From: Polyangiaceae bacterium
Lineage (GTDB): Bacteria; Myxococcota_A; Polyangia; Polyangiales; Polyangiaceae
Assembly (NCBI GenBank): GCA_009780955.1
Contig: WQZB01000045.1
Coordinates: forward strand, 1-43,454
Reading direction: 5' to 3'
DNA length: 43,454 bases
In this document: in pieces, positions 1 through 8,290 of the stretch
Numbering within the stretch: position 1 is the stretch's first letter
How the letters are laid out: every line of letters starts with the position of its first letter
Position numbers and translations under genes: made by a program
The notes under the pieces: model-generated
The model's database searches: none
The model's input: the letters and a program-made list of their open reading frames with translations, nothing else
Told to the model about the DNA's origin: nothing

Positions 1-159
1 CATGCCGGCGTAGGTCTCTTCCCATTTGGCGTCGGAGACACCGGAAGGTGCGGGCTGCTCTTTTTGCTTCTGCTCTGGCTCCTTTTTGTTGGCGAAAGTT
101 TCGAGATCGAGAGGTTGAGGTTGAGGTCGGTTTGAAACGTCGTTTATTGTTTTACCCAT
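1..159 (-). CDS. Partial hypothetical protein, N-terminal fragment
   Basis: An open frame starts at ATG 159-157 on the minus strand and runs off the left edge without a stop, giving 53 residues. The peptide begins MGKTINDVSNRPQPQPLDLE and is followed by a Lys/Glu/Gln-rich stretch (about residues 25-36). It looks like a soluble, disordered N-terminus with no signal peptide. No domain can be assigned from this fragment. It would be divergent from the menaquinone operon, with about 150 bases between the two starts. I see no convincing ribosome-binding site upstream of the ATG, so the start and the gene itself are moderately uncertain. Confidence 0.45.
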   Translation of the reverse strand, partial: MGKTINDVSNRPQPQPLDLETFANKKEPEQKQKEQPAPSGVSDAKWEETYAGM

Positions 160-310
160 GGTGGCTTAAGTCGACCGGTTTCCCTCGAAGTTGCGTCCAC
201 GGGGCGTTGCCCTCACTTTTTTTGGAGCGCGCTTTTGGCTCGCTTTTTGGGCTTTGCCTCATGCATTGTGTCGGGCGTTGTGAACGGCATACATAAGGAG
301 ATCCCAGCCC

Positions 311-2623
311 ATGGCGTACGACGGTTTGCGTGCGTTCGTCCGTGTTCTCGAACGACAAGGTGAGCTTGTTCGGATTGGCCGCGAAGTCGATCCGCATCTC
401 GAGATTGCGGAAATTGCCGACCGAACCGTTAAAGCTTCAGGCCCTGCGCTTCTGTTCGAGAACGTCAAAGGTTCACGCGTTGCGCTGCTCATCAATGCTT
501 ATGGCTCGGCGCGAAGAATGTCGCTTGCTCTCGGCGTAAGCGATCTCGAAGAGCATGCGCAAAAAATCGCCGATCTCGTTCACACGCGCGGCCCCAAAAG
601 CGTGCGCGAGCTCGTTGACATGGTCGGCCGATTGCCCGCGCTTGCTTCGGCCGTGCCGCGCAAAGTAAGCGATGCGCCTTGCCAGCAAATTGTGGAAACT
701 GGCAATGACGTCGATCTTTTCGCGCTCCCGGTGATGACGACTTGGCCGAACGACGGTGGCCCGTTTTTCACGTTGCCGAATGTGATCACGAAAGATCCTG
801 ACACCGGCGTGCGCAACGTGGGCATGTACCGCATGCAGCGCATCGATCGGAACACCACGGCGATGCACTGGCAGATCCACAAAACCGGCGCGCGCCACTT
901 CCGCCGCGCGAAAGAACTTGGCCGCAGACTCGAAGTCGCCGTTGCTTTTGGCGGCGATCCGGCGCTCACGTACGCGGCCACCGCGCCGCTGCCCGACGGC
1001 ATCGACGAGTGGGCCTTTGCCGGTTTCCTCCGCGGAAAACCTATCGAGTACGTTCGCGCGAAAACTGTGGATCTCGAAGTGCCTGCGTGCGCCGACTTCG
1101 TGCTCGAGGGCTATGTCGATCCAACCGAGCCCATGTTCGAGGAAGGGCCATTCGGCGATCACACCGGGTATTACACGCCGATTGAGCCGTTTCCACGCTT
1201 TCACCTGACGGCCATGACGCAAAGGCGCGATGCGATCTATCCATCCACGCTCGTGGGGCCCCCGCCCATGGAAGACGCGTGGCTCGGCAAGGCCACCGAG
1301 CGCCTGTTTTTGCCGCTCATCCGGATGATGTTTCCGGAAATTGTCGATATGAATTTGCCAATTGAAGGCGCATTTCACAACCTTGTGATCGTCTCCATCA
1401 AAAAGCAGTATCCATTTCACGCGGCGCGCGTGGCGCACGGATTGTGGGGGTCGGGGCAAATGTCTTTTTCAAAAGTCATTTGCGTGGTCGACGACGATGT
1501 CGACGTGCAAAATCCAAAAAGCGTAGTCTGGCGCCTGCTCGCGAATCTCGATCCAAAGCGCGACATATCCTTCGTCGATGGGCCCGTCGACCAGCTCGAT
1601 CACGCGGCCAACCAGGCGCTCTGGGGCGGGAAAATGGCTATCGACGGCACGCGCAAGTGGCCCGAGGAAGGCTATACGCGCGCTTGGCCGGCGGTCGCCG
1701 TGCAGAGCGATGCCATCAAACGCCGTGTCGACGCGATGTGGAATGAGCTCGGCATCCCGCTTGCTTCGTTTGCCTCGCTCGCACCGCATGGTGCGCCTGC
1801 GCGCGCAGCAGCAGCAGCGCCGAGCGTTGCGCCAGGCTCCACGGGGCCCATTGCACCCGTTGCGCCCATCGCGAACGCCAGCGCGCGCAAAGCCTCGCCG
1901 CAAGCGCATGCTCATGCAAACCGCGCCATGTTCGATCGAATTGCGCCAACCTACGATCTTTTGAATCGCATGATGTCTTTCGGCATCGACAAGCGGTGGC
2001 GAGCGCGAGCCGCGAAGATGATCGCCGAGGCCATTCGCGCGCGCCATGGCGCCGTGCTCGATCTCTGCGCGGGCACGCTTGATTTATCGGCCATGCTCGA
2101 AGGTGTGCTGCCTGCCTCCACACGCCTTGTCGCGTGCGACGCTTCGGAGAAAATGCTCGCGCTAGGCAACCACAAAGTTACGCGTACGGAAATCGTGGCC
2201 GGCGACGCACTTGCCTTGCCGTTCGCCGATGCATCGTTTTCGGCCGTTGTATGTGGCTTCGGCATGCGAAATTTGTCTGATCTGGCCAAGGGAGTGCGTG
2301 AAGTGCGCCGCGTGCTCGAGCCCGGCGGCGTGTTCGTCACCCTCGAACTCTTCGCGCCAACGCTCTTGCGCACTCGCGTGATCGACCGCGCATTGCTGGG
2401 TACGGCTTTGCCCGCGCTCGGCTCGGTCGTTGCGGGCGATCGTCAAGCATATACCTACCTTGCCGAAAGCATGCGTGGCTTTGTCACGCGCGGCGAGTAC
2501 GAACGTTTTCTTCGCAGCGAAGGCTTCGGGCTCGTCACATCGTTCGATCTTCTCTTTGGCGTGGCGTCTCTCGTGCGCGCTACATCGCAGCATGCCGCCG
2601 CCGAGCACGAGGCGCTCGGATGA
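311..2623 (+). CDS. ubiD-ubiE: UbiD-family decarboxylase fused to UbiE/MenG-type methyltransferase
   Basis: 770 residues. Residues 1 to about 490 are a complete UbiD-like decarboxylase (prenylated-FMN dependent). Visible motifs are MHWQIHKTGA from residue 185 and EEGPFGDHTGYY from Glu277, which carries the conserved acidic catalytic region. An Ala/Pro-rich linker (about 495-535) leads to a SAM methyltransferase beginning MFDRIAPTYDLLNRMMSFGI at residue 540, which is the UbiE/MenG signature. In the futalosine route the UbiD-like enzyme (MqnL) would decarboxylate the prenylated naphthoate and MenG would methylate demethylmenaquinone, so the fusion joins two late steps. The methyltransferase has G588-T-L-D where the family usually has GTGD in the SAM loop. 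AAGGAG at 295-300 precedes the ATG by 10 bases. The end overlaps ubiX by four bases. The family calls are firm and the pathway role comes from context. Confidence 0.93.
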   Translation: MAYDGLRAFVRVLERQGELVRIGREVDPHLEIAEIADRTVKASGPALLFENVKGSRVALLINAYGSARRMSLALGVSDLEEHAQKIADLVHTRGPKSVRELVDMVGRLPALASAVPRKVSDAPCQQIVETGNDVDLFALPVMTTWPNDGGPFFTLPNVITKDPDTGVRNVGMYRMQRIDRNTTAMHWQIHKTGARHFRRAKELGRRLEVAVAFGGDPALTYAATAPLPDGIDEWAFAGFLRGKPIEYVRAKTVDLEVPACADFVLEGYVDPTEPMFEEGPFGDHTGYYTPIEPFPRFHLTAMTQRRDAIYPSTLVGPPPMEDAWLGKATERLFLPLIRMMFPEIVDMNLPIEGAFHNLVIVSIKKQYPFHAARVAHGLWGSGQMSFSKVICVVDDDVDVQNPKSVVWRLLANLDPKRDISFVDGPVDQLDHAANQALWGGKMAIDGTRKWPEEGYTRAWPAVAVQSDAIKRRVDAMWNELGIPLASFASLAPHGAPARAAAAAPSVAPGSTGPIAPVAPIANASARKASPQAHAHANRAMFDRIAPTYDLLNRMMSFGIDKRWRARAAKMIAEAIRARHGAVLDLCAGTLDLSAMLEGVLPASTRLVACDASEKMLALGNHKVTRTEIVAGDALALPFADASFSAVVCGFGMRNLSDLAKGVREVRRVLEPGGVFVTLELFAPTLLRTRVIDRALLGTALPALGSVVAGDRQAYTYLAESMRGFVTRGEYERFLRSEGFGLVTSFDLLFGVASLVRATSQHAAAEHEALG

Positions 2624-3249
2624 AGAAGATCGTGATTGGAATTACCGGTGCGAGCGGCGCACCGTACGCCGAGCGTTTGCTTGGTTGGCTGCACGAGCGA
2701 GCGCGCACGCACGCGGACGTTGAGGTGGGCGTGTGCTTGTCGGCCACGGCTCCCGAGGTTTGGCGGCTCGAGTGCGAAGGCGATTTTCGCGAAGCCATCG
2801 GCGATTTTCGCGTGTGGGGACTCTCCGACTATGCCGCGCCGTTCGCGAGCGGCAGTTCAGGCTGGCACGCCATGGCGATCGTTCCGTGCTCCATGGGCAC
2901 TTGCGCGCGCATCGCGCATGGCATATCCGATACGCTTTTGACGCGCGCCGCCGATGTCATGCTGAAAGAGCGTCGCTCGCTCATCATCGTGCCGCGCGAA
3001 ATGCCGCTGTCGATAATTCACCTCGAGAACTTGACGGCACTTGCGCGTGCGGGTGCGCTAATCACTCCTGCCATGCCATCGTTTTACGGAAAGCCGAAAA
3101 CTCTCGAAGCGGCCATTGACACGGTTGTCGGGCGACTGCTCGACTATCTCGGTTTCGAGCACGATCTTCTCGTGCGCTGGGGTGGCGAACGCGACGGGCG
3201 CGGCAATCGCGCCAGTCGCGATAGCCGCGACAAGGAGGATCGAACGTGA
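2620..3249 (+). CDS. ubiX: UbiX-family flavin prenyltransferase (MqnM type)
   Basis: 209 residues, the usual UbiX length plus a short charged tail. The N-terminal nucleotide-binding loop GITGASGAPYAERLL and the late motif PREMPLSIIHLENL, followed by GALITPAMPSFY, are typical. UbiX makes the prenylated FMN that UbiD enzymes require, so it serves the fusion gene directly upstream. The ATG overlaps the ubiD-ubiE stop in an ATGA arrangement, which implies translational coupling. The last 20 or so residues (RDGRGNRASRDSRDKEDRT) are polar and probably disordered. Confidence 0.95.
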   Translation: MKKIVIGITGASGAPYAERLLGWLHERARTHADVEVGVCLSATAPEVWRLECEGDFREAIGDFRVWGLSDYAAPFASGSSGWHAMAIVPCSMGTCARIAHGISDTLLTRAADVMLKERRSLIIVPREMPLSIIHLENLTALARAGALITPAMPSFYGKPKTLEAAIDTVVGRLLDYLGFEHDLLVRWGGERDGRGNRASRDSRDKEDRT

Positions 3250-3851
3250 GTCATTTCGTAGAGCAAGCCATCGCGGCTGCGGGCTTGATGCCGCTGTTCG
3301 ATGCACGCAAAGCTCGGGACTTTGACGCTGTACGCGGAAGTATGCCTCGCTGGCAAAAGGCCGATCTTCTCGTGCTTGGTGCGCTTGCCGACTTGGCGCG
3401 CGCCGCCGATGTTGGCGACGAAGTTCGCGTTCATGAAGACGGCGGCGACGAGGTCGCGTGGGCCTGCGAGACTTGCGAGGCTGCGAGCGATCTCGAAGTT
3501 TTGCGTGAGGTTGCCGTGTTGCGCATTGCTTTGGGTCCTGGTCCCGTCAAGCGCGTGCGCATTGGTGTGGACTGGGGCAAGTGCGGGCTCGAGCTGGCAC
3601 AAGTGGCCCTTGGCTTCGGCGCAAGCGATTTGCGCGGTCCCATCACGAACAAAAGAGGCCTATACGTTTTCGACGACGAGATGAAGAAAGTAAAAGGCGA
3701 GGGCATGATACGGGCACGCGAGCTTGTGCGACGCGAAATTGGTTTGCTTGTAAAATACGCAGGTCGCAAAGCCGTGTTTGTTGGTGAATCGCGTGTGCGT
3801 GCAGACGCGGCGCGCGCGACCGATCCTTCGGCGGAGGTGGCAGGTGCTTGA
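3246..3851 (+). CDS. Unknown protein resembling the C-terminal part of MqnC/MqnE/CofH enzymes, without a radical-SAM core
   Basis: 201 residues, GTG start, overlapping ubiX by four bases and mqnE by eight. I do not recognise the whole protein. The segment GKCGLELAQVALGFGASDL (about residues 113-131) closely resembles the C-terminal signatures of its neighbours: DVAQLALRFGADDLDG in MqnE and GVGQVALRFGADDFGS in MqnC. There is no CxxxCxxC motif, so the protein cannot be a radical-SAM enzyme itself. Two Cys lie close together (WACETCEA, CxxC). It may be a degenerate paralogue or a partner protein of the menaquinone radical-SAM enzymes. That is inference from one shared motif and from location. 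The rest of the protein is charged and lacks membrane segments. Confidence 0.85.
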   Translation: MSHFVEQAIAAAGLMPLFDARKARDFDAVRGSMPRWQKADLLVLGALADLARAADVGDEVRVHEDGGDEVAWACETCEAASDLEVLREVAVLRIALGPGPVKRVRIGVDWGKCGLELAQVALGFGASDLRGPITNKRGLYVFDDEMKKVKGEGMIRARELVRREIGLLVKYAGRKAVFVGESRVRADAARATDPSAEVAGA

Positions 3852-5040
3852 CGTCACTTGCAACATTCGCGATAAGCTGCGCCGCGGCGAACGCCTCACG
3901 TTCGACGACGGCGTCGCGCTTTTCCTCGAGCCTGATTTGCTCGCCGTGGGGGCACTTGCCAACGAAGCGTGCGAAAAACGCCATGGTAATTTTACCTATT
4001 TCAACCGCAACATGCGAGTTGAAATTACCAATGTGTGTGTCGCATCGTGCCTATTTTGCTCGTTTGCAAAGCTCGAGGCGCACATGCCCGGGGCCCACAC
4101 CATGTCGCTCGAAGAGGCATGGCGCGAGCTCGAAGTTCGTATGGATGACCCACCGTCGGAAATCCACGTCGTCAATGGCTTGCACCCGGGGCTGCCGTTT
4201 TCGTATTACGAAGAGCTATTGCGTGGGTATAAACGTATCAAGCCTGATATCCACTTGAAGTGCTTTACGGCGGTCGAAATTCATTTTTTCGCGCAACACT
4301 TCGGCATGACCTACCAAGAAGTTCTCGTCCGCTTGCGCGACGCCGGGCTCGACAGCCTTCCGGGTGGAGGCGGCGAAATCTTCGACGAAGACGTGCGCTC
4401 GCGCATCAGCGCCGGTAAAGCCACGGCGGCCAATTACCTCGAGGTGCATCGCGTGGCGCATCACCTCGGTATGCCCACGAATGCAACCATGCTCTATGGG
4501 CACATCGAAACGTTTGCGCATCGCGTCGACCATCTCCTTCGCCTGCGCGCGTTGCAAGACGAAACGAAAGGGCTTCAGGCATTCATTGCACTTGCTTTTC
4601 ATCCCGACGGCAATGGCATGAAGAACTTGCCTGCCCCAACGGCCGTCGATGATTTGCGTACCATCGCGGTAAGCCGGCTTCTTCTCGACAACGTCGAACA
4701 CATCAAAGCTTATTGGGTAAGTCTCACCCCGGACGTCGCGCAGCTCGCGCTTCGATTCGGTGCCGACGATCTCGACGGAACGGTCGTCCACGAAACCATC
4801 TACAAGAATGCCGGCTCGCACTCGCCGGGCGCGCTCGAAGAAGGCGAGCTCGTGCGCCTCATTCGCGAGGCAGGCCGGATCCCGATCGAGCGCGACACGC
4901 TTTACAACGTCATCCGCGAGTACCCGCGGGCTGCCGTTCCCGAAGCGGCGCTGAAGGTGAAAGATCGCCAGCGCGCCCGCCGTGCTCTGCGCGAGGCATC
5001 CGTGCAAAATGCATGTTCTTCGAAAGAGACGGGCTCGTGA
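3844..5040 (+). CDS. mqnE: Aminofutalosine synthase MqnE (radical SAM)
   Basis: 398 residues. The radical-SAM cluster motif CVASCLFC gives Cys65, Cys69 and Cys72, followed by SFAKLEAH, as is usual for MqnE. Later motifs include DAGLDSLPGGGGEIFDE and the C-terminal LALRFGADDLDGTVVHE. MqnE adds the adenosyl radical to the chorismate-derived enol ether to form 6-amino-6-deoxyfutalosine. The open frame extends upstream to 3778, but GTG 3844 is preferred because GGAGG lies about six bases before it and the conserved region begins soon after. It overlaps the upstream gene by eight bases and the next gene by four (GTGA). Confidence 0.94.
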   Translation: MLDVTCNIRDKLRRGERLTFDDGVALFLEPDLLAVGALANEACEKRHGNFTYFNRNMRVEITNVCVASCLFCSFAKLEAHMPGAHTMSLEEAWRELEVRMDDPPSEIHVVNGLHPGLPFSYYEELLRGYKRIKPDIHLKCFTAVEIHFFAQHFGMTYQEVLVRLRDAGLDSLPGGGGEIFDEDVRSRISAGKATAANYLEVHRVAHHLGMPTNATMLYGHIETFAHRVDHLLRLRALQDETKGLQAFIALAFHPDGNGMKNLPAPTAVDDLRTIAVSRLLLDNVEHIKAYWVSLTPDVAQLALRFGADDLDGTVVHETIYKNAGSHSPGALEEGELVRLIREAGRIPIERDTLYNVIREYPRAAVPEAALKVKDRQRARRALREASVQNACSSKETGS

Positions 5041-7016
5041 GTCGACTCCGAGTGCTGGGGGTTGAGTATCTGAACGCGCGCCCGCTCTGGCAGGCGCTCA
5101 CCGAGCCTCCCGCGACCGATCGCATGGAGCTGCGCCTCGCTCCGCCAAGCGAGCTTGTGCGCGCCTTGTCAGAAGGCGAGGCTGACGTAGGCCTCTTGCC
5201 AGTGGCGGGCGCCGCGGCCATTGGCGATCTCGAGCTCGTTCCGGGCATGGCGATTGCGGCGCGCGGCAAAGTTCGCAGCGTGGCGATTGTCGCCGAAAGG
5301 CCCGTTTCCGAGCTTACGTCCATTGCGCTCGATTTGTCGTCGCGCACGAGCGTCGTGCTCGGTCGCTTGCTTTTGGCGCGCCGAAAGCTAACGCCATCTT
5401 TTTTTGGCGCACCGCCAGAAAAGGCCATATCGTCGGTCAAAGGGCGCACGGGCGCGCTCGTCATCGGCGACGCGGCGCTCGAAATCGAGCAGCGTTTCCC
5501 GTACCGGCTCGATCTCGCGGAAGACTGGCTCGAGTGGACGGGGCTGCCGTTTGTTTTTGCGGCATGGTTTGCGCGGCCAGGAGTCATGACGGCCGAGCAC
5601 GTTGCGATGTTGCGCACGGCCAAGCAAATTGGGCTAACGCGCCTCGACTCCATCGCAAAGGCGCACTCCGAGCAAACGGGTCTTTCCGAGGCATCGCTTC
5701 GCGATTACCTCGCGCATGCCATTCGCTATGATCTTGGCGACGACGAAGTCCGCGGCCTCGTCCGGTTTTGGTCCGAGGCGGCGAGCGCGCGGCTTTTGCC
5801 ATCATGTTCGCTGGTAACCCACGCCGCCGTGCAGGTAGGGGCGCCATTCATGGCGCCCGAACGCGCCATTTTGGAATCCATCCCATTGGCCAATCCCGAG
5901 GGCGCGATGAATCGCGCCCCTACATCCAACAAAACGCATCAACGCCCATCGCTCGATGTGCTTTTGCAGCGCGCCGCCGATGGCGAGCGACTTTCGCTTG
6001 CCGAAGGCACTCGCCTTTTGCGCGACGCAAGCTTGTTCGAACTCGGTCTTGCCGCCGACGCCGTGCGCCGTCGCAAGCACCCGCACGGCGTGGTTACCTA
6101 CATCGTGGATCGCAACATCAATTACACGAACGTTTGCACCACGAGCTGCCGATTCTGTGCATTTTACAGGCCTGTTGGCCACGCAGAAGGCTACGTGCTT
6201 TCGCGCGAGGCTCTCGCACGAAAACTTCAAGAAGTGGTGAATGCGGGCGGCGTGCAAATCCTCCTTCAAGGTGGCCTGAATCCCGATTTACGCATTGGCT
6301 ATTATGAAGATCTCTTCCGGTGGATCAAAAAGGAATACGGGCTTGGCCTTCATGCGCTATCGCCCGAGGAAATCCTCCACATCGCGCGGCTCGAGAACTT
6401 GCCCGTAGCCACGGTCACAGAGCGCCTTCGCGACGCCGGGCTCGACTCGGTTCCGGGCGGTGGCGCCGAAATCCTCGTCGATCGTGTTCGCAAAAAAATC
6501 GCGAAAGCCAAGTGCACGAGCGGCGAGTGGCTCTCGGTCATGCGCACGGCGCATCACATGGGATTGCGCTCGACGGCAACCATGATGTTCGGCACGGTCG
6601 ACACCGTGGAAGATCGCGCGCTTCATTTCATGAAAATTCGTGATCTCCAAGACGAAACATCCGGGTTTACCGCGTTCTTCTGCTGGGATTTCCAGTTCGA
6701 AAACGGCGTGCACATGGCTCCGGGCGAGCACGGAACGCACCTCTATTTGCGCACCCAGGCCATGGCTCGACTCATGCTCGACAACGTCGATCACATTGGC
6801 GCTTCTTGGGTCACGCAAGGGCCTGGTGTAGGTCAAGTTGCGCTGCGCTTCGGAGCCGACGACTTCGGCAGCGTGATGTTCGAAGAAAGCGTGGTGTCGA
6901 GCGCGGGCACAGCGTTTGGTATCGATGCAAGCAAGATCGAATCGCGGATCCGCGATGCAGGCTTTCGATCGGTGCGCCGCGACGTCCACTACAATTGGCT
7001 GACCGATCCAATCTAA
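5037..7016 (+). CDS. mqnA-mqnC: MqnA-MqnC fusion: chorismate dehydratase joined to cyclic dehypoxanthinylfutalosine synthase
   Basis: 659 residues from GTG 5037, which overlaps the mqnE stop as GTGA. Residues 1 to about 266 are MqnA (start SRLRVLGVEYLNARPLW; periplasmic-binding-protein-like fold), which dehydrates chorismate. Residues from about 304 are MqnC, a radical-SAM cyclase with CTTSCRFC (Cys367, Cys371, Cys374) and the C-terminal VALRFGADDFGS. Between them, residues 267-303 are encoded by a palindromic repeat (5835-5944) whose translation includes NPEGAMNRAPT. Almost the same peptide ends HisD in this window. MqnA is normally a separate protein of about 270-290 residues, so the repeat sits where its stop codon would be expected. 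The fused frame is continuous in this sequence. An assembly error or frameshift cannot be excluded, but nothing suggests one. Confidence 0.92.
   Translation: MSRLRVLGVEYLNARPLWQALTEPPATDRMELRLAPPSELVRALSEGEADVGLLPVAGAAAIGDLELVPGMAIAARGKVRSVAIVAERPVSELTSIALDLSSRTSVVLGRLLLARRKLTPSFFGAPPEKAISSVKGRTGALVIGDAALEIEQRFPYRLDLAEDWLEWTGLPFVFAAWFARPGVMTAEHVAMLRTAKQIGLTRLDSIAKAHSEQTGLSEASLRDYLAHAIRYDLGDDEVRGLVRFWSEAASARLLPSCSLVTHAAVQVGAPFMAPERAILESIPLANPEGAMNRAPTSNKTHQRPSLDVLLQRAADGERLSLAEGTRLLRDASLFELGLAADAVRRRKHPHGVVTYIVDRNINYTNVCTTSCRFCAFYRPVGHAEGYVLSREALARKLQEVVNAGGVQILLQGGLNPDLRIGYYEDLFRWIKKEYGLGLHALSPEEILHIARLENLPVATVTERLRDAGLDSVPGGGAEILVDRVRKKIAKAKCTSGEWLSVMRTAHHMGLRSTATMMFGTVDTVEDRALHFMKIRDLQDETSGFTAFFCWDFQFENGVHMAPGEHGTHLYLRTQAMARLMLDNVDHIGASWVTQGPGVGQVALRFGADDFGSVMFEESVVSSAGTAFGIDASKIESRIRDAGFRSVRRDVHYNWLTDPI
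5835..5944. repeat. GTAGGGGC-family palindromic element in frame inside mqnA-mqnC
   Basis: The 89-base core runs from GTAGGGGC (5835) to the inverted GCCCCTAC (ending 5923). It contains two palindromes, GGGCGCCATTCATGGCGCCC (5839-5858) and one centred on GCGCGATGAATCGCGC (5902-5917). The next 20 bases, including ACAAAACGCA, also match the copy in hisD. The first palindrome recurs identically at 14294-14313. The element keeps the reading frame open and encodes the linker between the MqnA and MqnC domains. Confidence 0.85.
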
Positions 7017-7030
7017 CGGAGAAGCGATCG

Positions 7031-8290
7031 ATGCCTGATATGAATGCCACACTTTTTCACGCCGACCATGTCTTTCCGGGCGATGCTCCACCCATTGTTG
7101 GCGGCGGCGTTCTTGTGGCGTCGCGTGGTCATGCACAACCAGAAGGCACCGTTCTCGACGTGGGACAAGCCACCGAGCTCGAGGCGCGCCACGCCACCGC
7201 CACGGTGCATCGCATCCGTGGGATTCTCCTGCCAGGGCTCGTCAACGCCCATACCCATCTCGAGCTCTCCGCGCTTCGCGACAAAATCCCTGGTGGCCGC
7301 GGTTTCGTTCCGTGGGTTCAAAGTCTTCTTGCCACCCGCGACATAGTCTTACCGGAAGACGACACGAACGCGATCGATACGGCCGCTCGTGAACTCGCAG
7401 CGTTCGGCACCGTAGCTGTTGGCGACGTAACCAACTCGCTTGCTGCCGTTTCGGCGCTTGCGCGCCACAACATTGGTGGTTCGGTTTTTCACGAAGTTTT
7501 CGGTCAAGATCGCGACGAAGTCCTTGGTCGCGTTGCGCGGCTCGACGAGGCGCGCCAGCGAAAGCTACCGTCGTGGCCGTCGCGCGATCTTGCGTATGCG
7601 CCGGCTCCGCACACGCTTTACATGACGCATCCCGATGCCATTCGCGCGCTGCTAAAAGGCGCACGATCTCTTGGTGCGCGCACAAGCTTGCATCTTGCCG
7701 AGCACGGCGCCGAGCGCCGCGCCGTCGAGAACGACGATGGCCCGGTGCCCGAGTGGCTTGCGGCATTGATGGGGCACGCCGCCGAGTTTCCAAAGAAGCC
7801 CCTGTTCGACTTTGCCAACCAGCTCGAGGCGATTGCGGCGGATGTTTTGCTCGTGCACATGACCGACGCGCGACCCGACGAACTCCAGCGCGTTGCAGCG
7901 GCCAAAGCCCCTATTGTGCTGTGCCCGCGATCGAACCTTCACATCGAAGGGCGCTTGCCGCCATTTCTCTCGATTCGCGAGGTGGGGATCAACGCAGCTC
8001 TTGGTACTGATTCTCTCGCGTCGTGTCCGTCGCTCGATGTTCTTGCCGAGGCCAAAGCTCTCGCCGAAAACTTCCCGAGTGTGCCAGCGTGGCAACTCGT
8101 TTCCATGGCGACATACAACGGCGCACGCGCACTTGGTAGGGGCGATCTCGGCCGCTTCGCGAAAGGCACGCGCCCTGGTGTGATTCACGTCGAGGCGGAT
8201 GTCACCGGCGATCCCGCATCGTACTTGCTTGGTCACCTTCATCTCGCGCGCCGCATGCTCGTGCCGCGCATGCCTTCGCGCTTGCCATGA
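7031..8290 (+). CDS. mqnX: Amidohydrolase, probable aminodeoxyfutalosine deaminase
   Basis: 419 residues of the ATZ/TRZ-like amidohydrolase family. It has the metal-binding NAHTHLE motif (His74, His76), a second His region at HLAEHGAE, PRSNLHIEG, and the late ALGTDSLASCPSLD with the catalytic Asp. Relatives in futalosine-pathway bacteria deaminate 6-amino-6-deoxyfutalosine to futalosine. Its position between mqnA-mqnC and the prenyltransferase supports that role over guanine, cytosine or S-adenosylhomocysteine deamination. Substrate assignment is inference from context. The ATG at 7031 follows a GGAGAAG box and lies 14 bases after the previous stop. The open frame extends further upstream but would overlap mqnC. 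Confidence 0.85.
   Translation: MPDMNATLFHADHVFPGDAPPIVGGGVLVASRGHAQPEGTVLDVGQATELEARHATATVHRIRGILLPGLVNAHTHLELSALRDKIPGGRGFVPWVQSLLATRDIVLPEDDTNAIDTAARELAAFGTVAVGDVTNSLAAVSALARHNIGGSVFHEVFGQDRDEVLGRVARLDEARQRKLPSWPSRDLAYAPAPHTLYMTHPDAIRALLKGARSLGARTSLHLAEHGAERRAVENDDGPVPEWLAALMGHAAEFPKKPLFDFANQLEAIAADVLLVHMTDARPDELQRVAAAKAPIVLCPRSNLHIEGRLPPFLSIREVGINAALGTDSLASCPSLDVLAEAKALAENFPSVPAWQLVSMATYNGARALGRGDLGRFAKGTRPGVIHVEADVTGDPASYLLGHLHLARRMLVPRMPSRLP

Noticed and set aside
473..1459. A 328-codon open frame on the minus strand opposite ubiD
   Set aside because: It lies inside a fully conserved UbiD domain and its translation is Arg/His-rich without recognisable motifs.
4713..5036. Extension of the MqnA-MqnC protein by 108 residues upstream
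   Set aside because: That part is the Arg-rich out-of-frame reading of mqnE; the conserved MqnA start begins at GTG 5037, which overlaps the mqnE stop.
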